Position numbers and translations under genes: made by a program. Shown piece by piece: positions 33,953 through 42,418 of a stretch of DNA of 64,000 bases. The number at the start of each line of letters is the position of its first letter. Position 1 is the stretch's first letter. The notes beneath the pieces are model-generated. The model made no database searches. It was not told where the DNA came from and was given only the letters and a program-made list of their open reading frames with translations. The DNA comes from Bacteroidota bacterium (lineage in GTDB: Bacteria > Bacteroidota > Bacteroidia > Bacteroidales > Bacteroidaceae): assembly GCA_023425865.1 (NCBI GenBank), contig JAFABV010000049.1, forward strand, positions 53,343-117,342, written 5' to 3'.

Positions 33953-35757
33953 TTCTCCTTTTTATAAAGTATGATTTTCAGGTCGAGCGCAGCCTTGTCA
34001 CCTCCGTTTTCCAAGGCCTGCTGCCACATCTTGATCGCGGTCTTCGTGTCTCCGGCCCTCAGATAGATGTCGCCCGCATGTTCGAGAATGTCGGCACTCA
34101 ATACCGAGTCACTGTCATTTCTCAATGCTTGGTCGATATATATTTTAGCCTCGACGTAGCGTTCCTGTTTGTATAGCACCCAGGCATAAGTGTCGAGATA
34201 GGTGGAATTCTTGGGTTCAGCCTTCACGGCGCGGGCACTCATCTCCTCGGCGCGCTTCAGGTCTTCGCCGTCGATGCAGAGATAGTAGGCATAGTTGTTA
34301 AGTGTCATCACCTGATCGGGTTTCCATTGCAGACAACTGTCGTAGGCGGCATAGGCCTTTTGCTTCTCACCCATATTGTGGTAAATCTCACCCATGATGG
34401 CATAGAAGTCGCTCACGATGTCAGGGTCGCTCTTGTCATTGATGACAGCCGTACCACGTTGGAAAGCGTCCAGCGCCCCCTTGTCGTCTTTCTGGTAGTA
34501 GCGTGCCAGCCCCGTGAAATAGTAGAACACCATCTCCTCAGGGTTGTAAAGCATGCCCGGCTCACTGAGCTGTGCTATCTCCTTCCAGTTGTTGAGTCTC
34601 CATTTGGCTTGTATGAGCTGGAACCTTGCCCCCGCATTGTCGGGCTGGATGGCCAGCAACTGCTCCAAAGACTTGTTGATTTCTTCCTGTGGAAACTTCT
34701 TGGCCGTGTAGTAGGCCGCCTTCATGGCAGCCACGTTCACGTCATGAGGCACGATACGCTGCACCCGGTCAATCAGGGCCGTGAGTTTAGAAGAGTCGCC
34801 CGGCGTGCGTTCACCGTCCTGTATGGCCTGCTTGAGAAACTGCGCCCTACTTTCAGACGGCGTGTTTTTTCCCAAGAGGATGCGATCCATCATCTCGTTG
34901 GCCTGCTTCTCTTGCCCCGACGCACGATAGTAGTCGTACATCGAACCTAAGGCGTAAGCATTGTCGGGCTCTTCACTGAGCGCCTTCGAAAATATCTTGT
35001 AAGCCTCTTTGGGCTTCTTGTTCTGCATGAGCCAATTACCCAGCATCACGCTGAAACTGATATCATTGGGATGGCTGTCGGCCAATCCCTTCAGCGTGAG
35101 ATAGGCATTCTTGGAGTCGCCCATCATCTCATAGACATTCATCCGGGTGAGCGTCAGCTGGTCAAGGGGACCTTCCTGCTGTTCTATACGCCCCACCACA
35201 TCGAGCATTTTCGGGTAGTCTTTCTGCTGTCTGTAGAGTTGCAGCAGCACGGCGAGCACGTCGCTCCTGCTCCTGTTGGCGGCATAGAGATGCTCAAAGG
35301 CATCAATGGCCTTGTCATAATTGCCCATGCCGATATACATCTCGGCCACTTTTTCTTGATAGATGCCATTGTCGGGACGCAGGCTCGCCGCCTTTTCCAA
35401 ATATTGCAGGGCCAGCGTGTCCTTCTGCATCTGGTTGAGAAGCAGCGCCTGCCGGAAGTAAGCCTCAGCGGCCTGCGGGTTAATGCGCAGGCAGTGGCTC
35501 AGCAAGTCGAATGCCGCATCATTGTTGCCGGCATTCTCCTGGCGCACGGCCTCCAGAAAAAAATAGCTGTAACGTCTCTGGTCCTGATGGCTCAGGGTGT
35601 CCGCGTTCATGCTCATCCCGACCTCAGACGCGGCGCTCGCCCTGTCGCGTGACGCCACGGGCAGCGCCGATCCACAGGCCAACAGTGCCATTACACACGA
35701 AAGCGTACCATGGATGAACTTGTTCATTGTGTCCTTGTATTGTTGGGTTCGCATCAT
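33949..35757 (-). CDS. TPR-repeat lipoprotein
   Basis: The product is up to 602 residues. Two start codons (ATGATG) overlap the dut stop at 35757-35754; a later ATG at 35727 gives MNKFIHGTLSCVMALLACGS, a plausible lipoprotein signal. Many 34-residue TPR units follow from about residue 65 to the end, for example AAEAYFRQALLLNQMQKDTL and ALQYLEKAASLRPDNG. TPR proteins are scaffolds. It is co-transcribed with the DUF4292 and EnvC-like proteins and may help with outer-membrane or cell-wall assembly; this is inferred from context. Confidence 0.85.
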   Translation of the reverse strand: MMRTQQYKDTMNKFIHGTLSCVMALLACGSALPVASRDRASAASEVGMSMNADTLSHQDQRRYSYFFLEAVRQENAGNNDAAFDLLSHCLRINPQAAEAYFRQALLLNQMQKDTLALQYLEKAASLRPDNGIYQEKVAEMYIGMGNYDKAIDAFEHLYAANRSRSDVLAVLLQLYRQQKDYPKMLDVVGRIEQQEGPLDQLTLTRMNVYEMMGDSKNAYLTLKGLADSHPNDISFSVMLGNWLMQNKKPKEAYKIFSKALSEEPDNAYALGSMYDYYRASGQEKQANEMMDRILLGKNTPSESRAQFLKQAIQDGERTPGDSSKLTALIDRVQRIVPHDVNVAAMKAAYYTAKKFPQEEINKSLEQLLAIQPDNAGARFQLIQAKWRLNNWKEIAQLSEPGMLYNPEEMVFYYFTGLARYYQKDDKGALDAFQRGTAVINDKSDPDIVSDFYAIMGEIYHNMGEKQKAYAAYDSCLQWKPDQVMTLNNYAYYLCIDGEDLKRAEEMSARAVKAEPKNSTYLDTYAWVLYKQERYVEAKIYIDQALRNDSDSVLSADILEHAGDIYLRAGDTKTAIKMWQQALENGGDKAALDLKIILYKKEK

Positions 35758-36191
35758 TCCACACCGGTATGGCCATAGCCTCCAGTGCCGCGTTCGGTCT
35801 CGTCGAGCACCTCTACGGCCTCAAAGGTGGCTTTCTCGTGGCGGGCTATCACCAGCTGCGCTATCCGCTCGCCTTCGCGTATCACAAAGTCGGCGTCAGA
35901 AAGATTGATGAGCAGCACCATGATCTCGCCACGATAGTCGGCGTCTACCGTTCCCGGCGAATTGAGCACGGTAATGCCGTGCTTCAGTGCCAACCCGCTA
36001 CGCGGACGCACCTGGGCCTCGTAGCCCTCGGGCAGGGCAATGTGCAACCCCGTGGGCACAAGCCTTCGCTCCATGGGATGAAGCACTATATCTTCGCTGA
36101 TGTTGGCACGCAAATCGAGCCCCGCACTCTGGGCGGTGGCATACTCCGGCAACGGCTGACGGCCGCTATTGACAACTTGAATCTTAACCAT
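35754..36191 (-). CDS. dut: dUTP diphosphatase
   Basis: The product is 145 residues from MVKIQVVNSGRQPLPEYAT at 36191, the usual trimeric dUTPase length. Conserved motifs are SAGLDLRA (motif 1), VRPRSGLALKHGITVLNSPG (2-3), GERIAQLVI (4) and RGTGGYGHTG (5). It cleaves dUTP to dUMP and so keeps uracil out of DNA. The ATG at 36191 was chosen because a -7 box lies at 36200-36207, leaving almost no leader. It is the first gene of the leftward operon and diverges from the dGTPase gene. Confidence 0.95.
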   Translation of the reverse strand: MVKIQVVNSGRQPLPEYATAQSAGLDLRANISEDIVLHPMERRLVPTGLHIALPEGYEAQVRPRSGLALKHGITVLNSPGTVDADYRGEIMVLLINLSDADFVIREGERIAQLVIARHEKATFEAVEVLDETERGTGGYGHTGVE

Positions 36192-36199
36192 AGCTTGTG

Positions 36200-36278
36200 C
36201 AAAAGTAAACATTTCCAACCACATTATTGAATTTTAATTATTAAAAAGTAGAAAAATGGGGATTAAGGCGTACCTTTG
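36200..36278. promoter_or_regulatory. Divergent dut (-) and dgt (+) promoter region
   Basis: CAAAAGTA at 36200-36207 reads TACTTTTG on the minus strand, 9 bases upstream of the dut ATG. TACCTTTG at 36271-36278 on the plus strand lies about 19 bases before the dgt ATGs. Neither has a perfect -33 box. The ATG at 36276 overlaps the plus-strand -7 box and is not a start. Confidence 0.5.
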
Positions 36279-36296
36279 CACGACAACTGTAACTGT

Positions 36297-37637
36297 ATGA
36301 TGAACTGGACACAACTCATATCCAACAAGCGCCTCGGACAAGAGGTGCGCCACCCTTTGCGCCATGACGACCGCTCGGAATTTAAGCGTGACAGCGACCG
36401 ACTGATTTATTCGGCCCCCTTCCGCCGCCTGCAAAACAAGACGCAGGTGTTTCCGCTGCCGGGCAGCATCTTCGTACACAATCGCCTCACCCACTCGTTA
36501 GAAGTGTCATCACTGGGCAAGTCGCTGGGCGACGACGTGTCACGGCTCATCATCGACAAGCGCCCTGAGCTCAAGGGTACGCTTTTTGAAGAAATCGGCA
36601 CCATTGTCTACACCGCCGGACTCGCTCACGACATGGGCAATCCTCCCTTTGGACACTCTGGGGAGAAGGCCATCCAGACTTATTTCACCGAGGCGCAAGG
36701 AGCATTCCTGCGCGACAAGGTCAGCGAGGCGTTCTGGAACGACATCACGCACTTCGAGGGTAACGCCAATGCCTTCCGCCTGCTCACCCATCGTTTTGAG
36801 GGTCGGCGCGAGGGCGGGTATGCCATGACCTACGCCGCCTTGGCATCGGTGGTGAAATATCCCCATGCCAGTGCCGTGGCCGGTAGCCATGGTAAATTCG
36901 GATTCTTCGCCTCCGAAGCCGACACCTATCGCAAAATAGCCGATGAATTGGGCATTATTCGCTTATCGGCGCCCGGCGAGCCGCTACGTTACGCACGCCA
37001 CCCGCTGGTTTATCTTATGGAGGCAGCCGACGACATCTGCTACGAGATCATGGACATAGAAGACTCGCACAAACTGAAAATCCTGACCTTCGACGAAACC
37101 ACCGACCTGCTGCTGGGATTCTTTAACGAGGAAGAACAGCGCGAGATATTGCAACGCCTCAAAGACGAAGAAGTGACCGACCACAACGAGCAGGTGGTGT
37201 ACATGCGCGCCAATGCGGTGGGCAGACTCGAAGCCGAATGCGTGAAGGCCTTCGTAGACCACGAGGAAGAAATACTGGAAGGAAAGTTCAAGGGTAGCCT
37301 CATCGACCATATCAGCCCATTGCAACGTGACGCCTACAAACGGTGCGCACAGGTCTCTTACAGCAAAATCTACCGTAGCAAACCCGTGCTCGACGTAGAA
37401 CTAAGCGGGTACAAAATCATGGAGACCCTGATGCAAACCCTGGTAAGCGCTGCCGTACACCCTGAGAAATACCACAGTCAGCAACTCATCGGCCGCTTCA
37501 GCAGCCAGTACAGCATTCACAGTGAGGACTTGGAAACGCGTATCATGGCCGTGCTCGACTATATCAGCGGCATGACCGACATCTATGCCCTTGATGTCTA
37601 TCAGAAGATCAATGGCATCTCCCTGCCCATCATCTAA
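36297..37637 (+). CDS. dgt: Deoxyguanosinetriphosphate triphosphohydrolase (HD superfamily)
   Basis: The product is 446 residues starting MMNWTQLISNKRLGQ; ATGs at 36297 and 36300 are both possible. HD-domain residues are in FVHNRLTHSLEVSSLGKSLG and AGLAHDMGNPPFGHSGE, and RLQNKTQVFPL is typical of Dgt. The enzyme removes triphosphate from dGTP or other dNTPs. It diverges from dut, another dNTP hydrolase. A terminator and repeat array B follow. Confidence 0.93.
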   Translation: MMNWTQLISNKRLGQEVRHPLRHDDRSEFKRDSDRLIYSAPFRRLQNKTQVFPLPGSIFVHNRLTHSLEVSSLGKSLGDDVSRLIIDKRPELKGTLFEEIGTIVYTAGLAHDMGNPPFGHSGEKAIQTYFTEAQGAFLRDKVSEAFWNDITHFEGNANAFRLLTHRFEGRREGGYAMTYAALASVVKYPHASAVAGSHGKFGFFASEADTYRKIADELGIIRLSAPGEPLRYARHPLVYLMEAADDICYEIMDIEDSHKLKILTFDETTDLLLGFFNEEEQREILQRLKDEEVTDHNEQVVYMRANAVGRLEAECVKAFVDHEEEILEGKFKGSLIDHISPLQRDAYKRCAQVSYSKIYRSKPVLDVELSGYKIMETLMQTLVSAAVHPEKYHSQQLIGRFSSQYSIHSEDLETRIMAVLDYISGMTDIYALDVYQKINGISLPII

Positions 37638-37647
37638 CCACACCACA

Positions 37648-37687
37648 CTCATCGGGGTCCTTATATCCCGATGAGTTCGCTGTTTTT
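37648..37687 (+). terminator. Terminator of dgt
   Basis: CTCATCGGG (37648-37656) pairs with CCCGATGAG (37667-37675) and is followed by TTCGCTG and six T residues. Confidence 0.8.
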
Positions 37688-37800
37688 TGAGCCTTACCGC
37701 GCATGATTCAATGCCTCCCCATGCCCTTGTCATGAGGCAACGAAGGCCATCCCACAGTCTCCGCAGCCCCTGCCGGCCGGATGGTGCGGATAAAAGCATC

Positions 37801-37915
37801 CAATGATTTTATATAGAACCATTTTATAATTCTATATAGAACTATCCGATGATTTTATATAGAACCATCTGATGATTTTATATAGAACCATCAGATGATT
37901 CAAGTAAAAGTATTC
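37801..37915. repeat. Array B of five 23-bp tandem repeats
   Basis: Five units of exactly 23 bp occupy 115 bp. Units 3 and 4 are identical at 22 of 23 positions. The core TGATTTTATATAGAACCAT also forms array A at 22134-22271. A degenerate sixth unit may lie at 37779-37800 (GGATGGTGCGGATAAAAGCA then TC). The array is intergenic, downstream of the dgt terminator. Confidence 0.9.
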
Positions 37916-38149
37916 CGCGCTACCGTATAGAAGCCTGTACCCACATGCCTTCTCGCACCGTGCAATACGAGCCATACGACCGATGAAAACGGCACATTAC
38001 CACTTCTGCCTCGGCGAGGCAAAAAATACAATGCACTTTCTGCCGGATTCCGCAACGGTGCTTTCGGTCATTTTGAAATATTCGCGACCTATCCCTCCCA
38101 CTACTTTCTTACTCAGCCCAAAGAGGGATGAGGATGCCAACAATACCAC

Positions 38150-38193
38150 AAAAGCCATGCCCGGCCAACAATGTTGACACGGGCATGGCTTTT
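38150..38193 (-). terminator. Bidirectional-looking terminator after glsB
   Basis: AAAAGCCATGCCCG (38150-38163) and CGGGCATGGCTTTT (38180-38193) form a perfect 14-bp stem with U-runs on both strands. It lies 35 bases past the glsB stop. Confidence 0.85.
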
Positions 38194-38227
38194 GCTCGAA
38201 GCGCTCTGCAACGTCTCTGACGACAGC

Positions 38228-39208
38228 TTAGAGTATTACGGTATTGGGCTGCCCCGGTATTTTCAGGGCCTCGGGATGCTCTTTCACAAAGCTGTTGATA
38301 TGGCGCACACGCTTCTCCTCGAAGATTTCGTCGAACGCGATCAATATGCCGCTTTCCTCCACTTCACCGAACTCATGGTTGACAGCCGTGCCAAAGAACT
38401 TCATTGTAGGGCTGAGGTTCATATAAGCATTGATGAGCGGCGGAATATTGAAGCCCAACTCGCGGATCTGATGGTTCAGTAATCTGTAGTCGGCCTTGAA
38501 CTCTGCCTCACAAAGCACCTGCTGAAGCTCGGCCTCGGGAGTTTCCAAAACCAACGGGTCCATGGGTTTCACCAGCCCCTCGTGGTCGCCAAAGTGCTTA
38601 CGCAAGAAGTAGAGGATGAGGTCGCGGCCACAACGCACAAACGACGGATACATCGTCATCTTACCCAAGAAATACTTGCATTTGGGGTTGATGACAGCAA
38701 GGGCACCCAAGCCGTCCCACAGATTGTCGAGCGCGAAGATCGACTTGGAGTTCTTTCTGATATTCTGATATTCGAGCGACACGAACGACCGTCCCAATTC
38801 TACAGTATAGGGAGCGTACTCCTTCATGAACCTGTCAGAGAAGTGGTACATATGGCTCATGGCCAACTTAGGCTGTCCGTTGGGCTCAATCTGCCAGTCT
38901 TCACCGAAGAGGTAACGGTATCCGCCGATGATTTCCTCGGCTTCAGGATTCCATACGATGAGTTGTTTGCAACCATGCTCCATCAGGTCAAACTCATCGA
39001 TATCCATCGACTTGCCGGTACCGCCGCCCGCCATGCGGAACGCTATTTCGCGCAGACGTCCAATCTCCCTCATCACATGGGGGGCATTATGGGCCGTGAC
39101 GACGTAAATTTCGTTATGACTTTTGTTGGTCGAGCGCAGCTGTCGCTCGTGCGTCAGCTCGCTTTTCAACAGAGCCTTACTGATGGGTTGGATAATTTCT
39201 TCTTCCAT
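38228..39208 (-). CDS. glsB: GlsB-like N-acyltransferase (glycine lipid synthesis)
   Basis: The product is 326 residues. It resembles the hemolysin/OlsB-type GNAT-fold acyltransferases (EIGRLREIAFRMAGGGTGKS, DEFDLMEHGCKQLIVWNP, ELGRSFVSLEYQ). In Bacteroides thetaiotaomicron, the adjacent glsB and glsA genes make mono- and di-acylated glycine lipids: GlsB places a 3-hydroxy acyl group on glycine nitrogen. The partner glsA gene lies 19 bases upstream in the same operon, which is the main support for the specific name. OlsB-type ornithine lipid synthesis is an alternative. Confidence 0.82.
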   Translation of the reverse strand: MEEEIIQPISKALLKSELTHERQLRSTNKSHNEIYVVTAHNAPHVMREIGRLREIAFRMAGGGTGKSMDIDEFDLMEHGCKQLIVWNPEAEEIIGGYRYLFGEDWQIEPNGQPKLAMSHMYHFSDRFMKEYAPYTVELGRSFVSLEYQNIRKNSKSIFALDNLWDGLGALAVINPKCKYFLGKMTMYPSFVRCGRDLILYFLRKHFGDHEGLVKPMDPLVLETPEAELQQVLCEAEFKADYRLLNHQIRELGFNIPPLINAYMNLSPTMKFFGTAVNHEFGEVEESGILIAFDEIFEEKRVRHINSFVKEHPEALKIPGQPNTVIL

Positions 39209-39227
39209 AAATCCTTATTGGTTGAGG

Positions 39228-40082
39228 TCACTCTGCTCGGAGACCTGCCTGACCAGCTTGTTCGTATACCTTATCTTCGACATATTTAGCCCATTCCATC
39301 GCTGTGCGACTCTTGTCGAAGGTCTGCCAAGGAATGGGTTTGCCAATGACAACGCGAAAGTTCTTGTGAGTGTTCTTGTACATTTCGTCGACCAAGAACA
39401 GCATGGCAAAGTTGACCTTTGAATGGAGCAGCTTGCACAAATTGGCAATGCGGTAAAACCGATTGGAATTGCGCCCGCTGAAATAGATGGGCACCACGTC
39501 ACGCTGATACTCCACGCTCTTGGCCACGAAGGTTTTCTTCCACGGCAGGTCATGAACCCTACCGTCTATCATACGCGAATTGAGTCCGGCTGGAAACATC
39601 AGGATATGATTGTCGCTCTGAAAGCCTGCCTCCACCATACGGGGGAAATCACGCCCCTGCTTACCGGTCTTGTTAATGCCAATGCTCACCGGTTTGAGAC
39701 CGGGCAGAAACAGCAACAAGTCGTTGACCAGATAGCGGAACCGGCCATTGAAATGCCTGCCGATGATGGCACCCAAGCACACGCCGTCCTGTCCACCCAA
39801 GGGATGGTTAGACACAAAGGTATAAAGTTTGCCGTCATTGGGGTCGGGCAAGTTCTCTTTTCCCTCTATGGTAACGTGCATATCCAGATATTTGACACAA
39901 GCCTCAAGCCACTCTGTGCCTGAAAGATGACGACTTTCCCAAAGAAAAGCATTGACCTCATCTTCATGTACCAGCCGTTTCAACCAACGAGTAACAAAAC
40001 CCGGCAGATACCGAACCTTATCACCCATTTTACTCCGAAGCACTTTGTCAATGTCTATGGTCTTCTCTACGCTTTCGCTCAT
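39228..40082 (-). CDS. glsA: GlsA-like O-acyltransferase (glycine lipid synthesis)
   Basis: The product is 284 residues. It belongs to the PlsC-like superfamily. The acyltransferase box is VSNHPLGGQDGVCLG and the second block is LMFPAGLNSRMIDGR. With GlsB it would add a second acyl chain to the hydroxyl of N-acyl-glycine, giving the lipids known from Bacteroides. It is the first gene of the pair. A minus-strand TATTTTTG box lies 24 bases upstream. The specific substrate is inferred from the gene pair. Confidence 0.82.
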   Translation of the reverse strand: MSESVEKTIDIDKVLRSKMGDKVRYLPGFVTRWLKRLVHEDEVNAFLWESRHLSGTEWLEACVKYLDMHVTIEGKENLPDPNDGKLYTFVSNHPLGGQDGVCLGAIIGRHFNGRFRYLVNDLLLFLPGLKPVSIGINKTGKQGRDFPRMVEAGFQSDNHILMFPAGLNSRMIDGRVHDLPWKKTFVAKSVEYQRDVVPIYFSGRNSNRFYRIANLCKLLHSKVNFAMLFLVDEMYKNTHKNFRVVIGKPIPWQTFDKSRTAMEWAKYVEDKVYEQAGQAGLRAE

Positions 40083-40322
40083 TTGTTGTTCATACTAACT
40101 TCATGCAAAAATAATATATCTTTTTCAGATATAAAGAGTTTTAACACGAAAATCTAACATTATTCATAAAAATGAGATTGACAAGCCCTCATTGACGGCA
40201 AAATGTAAACCAAAGAAAGCCCGCGGGCAGCCCTTCGCCGTGGGCCACGCTCGAGGGCTACGCCGTCATGGCCACACGGCCACATGCCGCAAGTCAGAAA
40301 ATCGTGTTAAAAAACAAAATTT

Positions 40323-40348
40323 GTGGAGCAAAGTGGTGTATAGTGGGG
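40323..40348 (+). promoter_or_regulatory. Three-box MraZ operator
   Basis: GTGGAG (40323-40328), GTGGTG (40333-40338) and GTGGGG (40343-40348) are direct repeats with an exact 10-base period, as in known MraZ sites (TGGGN or AAAGTGG repeats spaced 10 bases). They sit just upstream of the -7 box at 40358-40365, where binding of MraZ would block RNA polymerase. Confidence 0.75.
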
Positions 40349-40357
40349 AATTTTGCG

Positions 40358-40365
40358 TAACTTTG
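40358..40365 (+). promoter_or_regulatory. -7 element of the mraZ/dcw promoter
   Basis: TAACTTTG is a perfect -7 box, 27 bases before the mraZ ATG. The usual -33 position overlaps the MraZ boxes and no TTTG is present there. Confidence 0.65.
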
Positions 40366-40392
40366 GAGACGAATTGCAATAATAATGTACGT

Positions 40393-40866
40393 ATGCGCTT
40401 TTTAGGTAACATTGAGGCAAAGACTGACACCAAGGGAAGGGCTTTCCTGCCGGCTCAGTTTCGCAAGGTGCTTTCGGCATCGGGCCAAGAACACCTCGTG
40501 TTACGCCAAGATGTCTTTGAAAAGATTCTTGTGATATACCCCGAAGAGGTATGGTGCAAGATGATGGACGAGATGCGCGCGAAACTCTCACGCTGGGACC
40601 GTCGCGAGCAGATGGTTTACCGCACATTTGTAAGCAGTGTCATCAATATCACGGTCGACGGCAATGGGCGCATACTCATCCCCAAGTCGTTTATGCAGCA
40701 ATCCGGCATCAGGCAATCCATACGGTTTGTGGGAATGGGCGATACCATCGAGATATGGCCCAACGAACCCGACGACCCACAACCTTTCATGCAAGCCGAT
40801 ACTTTTGGGCAAGCCCTGGAAGACCTCATGAAGGCCGACAGCGGTACAACAGACAGTGGCGAGTGA
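40393..40866 (+). CDS. mraZ: MraZ transcriptional regulator
   Basis: The product is 157 residues from MRFLGNIEAKTDTKGRAFLP. Two SpoVT-AbrB-like repeats each hold a DxxGR core: TDTKGRAFLPAQFRK and VDGNGRILIPKSF. MraZ rings bind spaced repeats upstream of their own operon and repress it. The start at 40393 was chosen over 40192, which lies upstream of the promoter. It opens the dcw cluster. Confidence 0.93.
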   Translation: MRFLGNIEAKTDTKGRAFLPAQFRKVLSASGQEHLVLRQDVFEKILVIYPEEVWCKMMDEMRAKLSRWDRREQMVYRTFVSSVINITVDGNGRILIPKSFMQQSGIRQSIRFVGMGDTIEIWPNEPDDPQPFMQADTFGQALEDLMKADSGTTDSGE

Positions 40867-40959
40867 CCTGCCGCCGCGACGCCCCCAACCCAACTACATC
40901 GACTACCCCGATTCTCCTATCGGCCACAACAAAACGGCTCCCAACAGACAATCCTGACA

Positions 40960-41952
40960 ATGGCAAATACCGCAGAACATTATCATGTACCCGTTCTACT
41001 GAAAGAAAGTGTCGACGGACTGGACATCAAGCCCAACGGCATTTATGTAGACGTCACCTTTGGTGGCGGGGGACATTCGCGCGAGATTCTTTCGCGGCTC
41101 GGTCCGGAAGGGCATCTCTACAGTTTTGACCAAGACGCCGACGCCGAGGGGAATTTAGCCGACCGGAGCTGGGGGGCAGGTGACCCTCTCTTGTCACCCG
41201 ACAGCCATCAGCCTACGGCCGACAACTTTACCTTCGTCCGCTCCAACTTCAGGTACCTGAGCAACTGGATGCGGTATTATGGCGTAGACCATATCGACGG
41301 ATTGCTGGGCGACTTAGGTGTTTCGAGCCACCACTTTGATGACGAGACGCGCGGATTCTCCTTCCGCTTTGAGGCACCGCTCGACATGCGCATGAACAAA
41401 CGGGCGGGGAAAACCGCTGCCGACATCGTGAACAACGAGACGGAGGAGCGGCTGGCCGACATCTTTTATCTCTATGGCGAACTGAAGAATGCCCGGCGCA
41501 TCGCGGCGGCAGTGGTCAAGGCCCGACAACAAAAACCGTTTCTCACGACAAACGACTTTGTAGGGGCGGTGGAACCCTTCTTCAGGCGAGAACGTGAAAA
41601 GAAAGACATGGCCCGACTGTTTCAGGCACTGCGCATCGAGGTGAACCAAGAGATGGCTGCCCTGCGGCAAATGCTCAACGCCGCCACAACCCTGCTGGCA
41701 CCCGGAGGACGACTGAGTGTCATCACGTATCACTCACTGGAAGACCGCATCGTGAAGAACGTGATGAAAACGGGCAACGCCGAGGGTAAAGTGAGCCAGG
41801 ACTTCTTCGGAAGGATAGAAAGTCCCTACAGACTGGTCAACAACAAGGTGATTGTTCCCGATGACGATGAACAGGAGCGCAATCCGAGAAGCAGAAGTGC
41901 CAAGCTCAGAATTGCCGAAAGAAGAGAAGAAGAAAACAAAGAAACGTACTGA
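40960..41952 (+). CDS. rsmH: 16S rRNA (cytosine1402-N4)-methyltransferase
   Basis: The product is 330 residues, a little longer than E. coli RsmH (313). Motifs are HYHVPVLLKESVDGL, the SAM site VDVTFGGGGHSREILSRLG, and LGDLGVSSHHFD. It methylates N4 of C1402 of 16S rRNA. The position right after mraZ is the classical mraZ-mraW order. The ftsL-like gene starts 17 bases after the stop codon. Confidence 0.95.
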   Translation: MANTAEHYHVPVLLKESVDGLDIKPNGIYVDVTFGGGGHSREILSRLGPEGHLYSFDQDADAEGNLADRSWGAGDPLLSPDSHQPTADNFTFVRSNFRYLSNWMRYYGVDHIDGLLGDLGVSSHHFDDETRGFSFRFEAPLDMRMNKRAGKTAADIVNNETEERLADIFYLYGELKNARRIAAAVVKARQQKPFLTTNDFVGAVEPFFRREREKKDMARLFQALRIEVNQEMAALRQMLNAATTLLAPGGRLSVITYHSLEDRIVKNVMKTGNAEGKVSQDFFGRIESPYRLVNNKVIVPDDDEQERNPRSRSAKLRIAERREEENKETY

Positions 41953-41968
41953 GACCTCAACGGAAGAG

Positions 41969-42418
41969 ATGAAGAAAGAAGAAAACATAGACAATAAGCC
42001 CGAGACGGCGGCAGACGACAACGAGGGATTGTCGCTGAAAGAGGTTATACAAGAACAGGCCATCGAAGGAGAATCGCCCCTATCGAGTAACTTCTCACTG
42101 AAGAAGATACTGGGTGGCGACATTCTCAATACGGCCATCATCAGGCGGCAAGTATGGCTGTTTGTATTGATTACCATCTTTTTCGTGATCTATATCTCCA
42201 ACCGATATGGCTGCCAGCAAGACATCATCGAAATAGACCGGCTGCAAAAAGAACTGCTCGACGCCAAATACAAAGCCCTGTCGAGCAACAGCCAGCTGAC
42301 AGAGAAAAGCCGCGAGAGCAATGTACTCGAAATGCTGAAAAGTAACAAGGACAGCACCATCAAGATAGCGAGCCAGCCCCCTTATATCATTAATGTACCG
42401 GAGGAGAAACTGCCATGA
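41969..42418 (+). CDS. ftsL: FtsL-like division protein
   Basis: The product is 149 residues from MKKEENIDNKPETAADD. A long acidic cytoplasmic region is followed by one membrane segment (VWLFVLITIFFVIYISNRYG) and a short periplasmic coiled coil. This fits the FtsL-like proteins of Bacteroidetes, which hold FtsQ and FtsB partners in the divisome. The position between rsmH and the PBP gene is as expected. The upstream ATG at 41852 lies inside rsmH. The stop overlaps the PBP start by 4 bases. Confidence 0.8.
   Translation: MKKEENIDNKPETAADDNEGLSLKEVIQEQAIEGESPLSSNFSLKKILGGDILNTAIIRRQVWLFVLITIFFVIYISNRYGCQQDIIEIDRLQKELLDAKYKALSSNSQLTEKSRESNVLEMLKSNKDSTIKIASQPPYIINVPEEKLP

Larger units (their letters stand above)
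37638..38227. other. 590-bp intergenic region with repeat array B
   Basis: Contains the dgt terminator, repeat array B and the terminator of the glsB transcript at the right edge. No gene is supported. Confidence 0.6.
40083..40392. other. 310-bp divergent gap between glsA and mraZ
   Basis: Contains the glsA -7 box (40106-40113 on plus) and, at the right, the mraZ operator and promoter. The centre (40150-40310) shows no gene or clear signal. Confidence 0.6.

Noticed and set aside
40192..40392. Longer mraZ reading from 40192
   Set aside because: The extension lies upstream of the promoter and operator and does not resemble MraZ.
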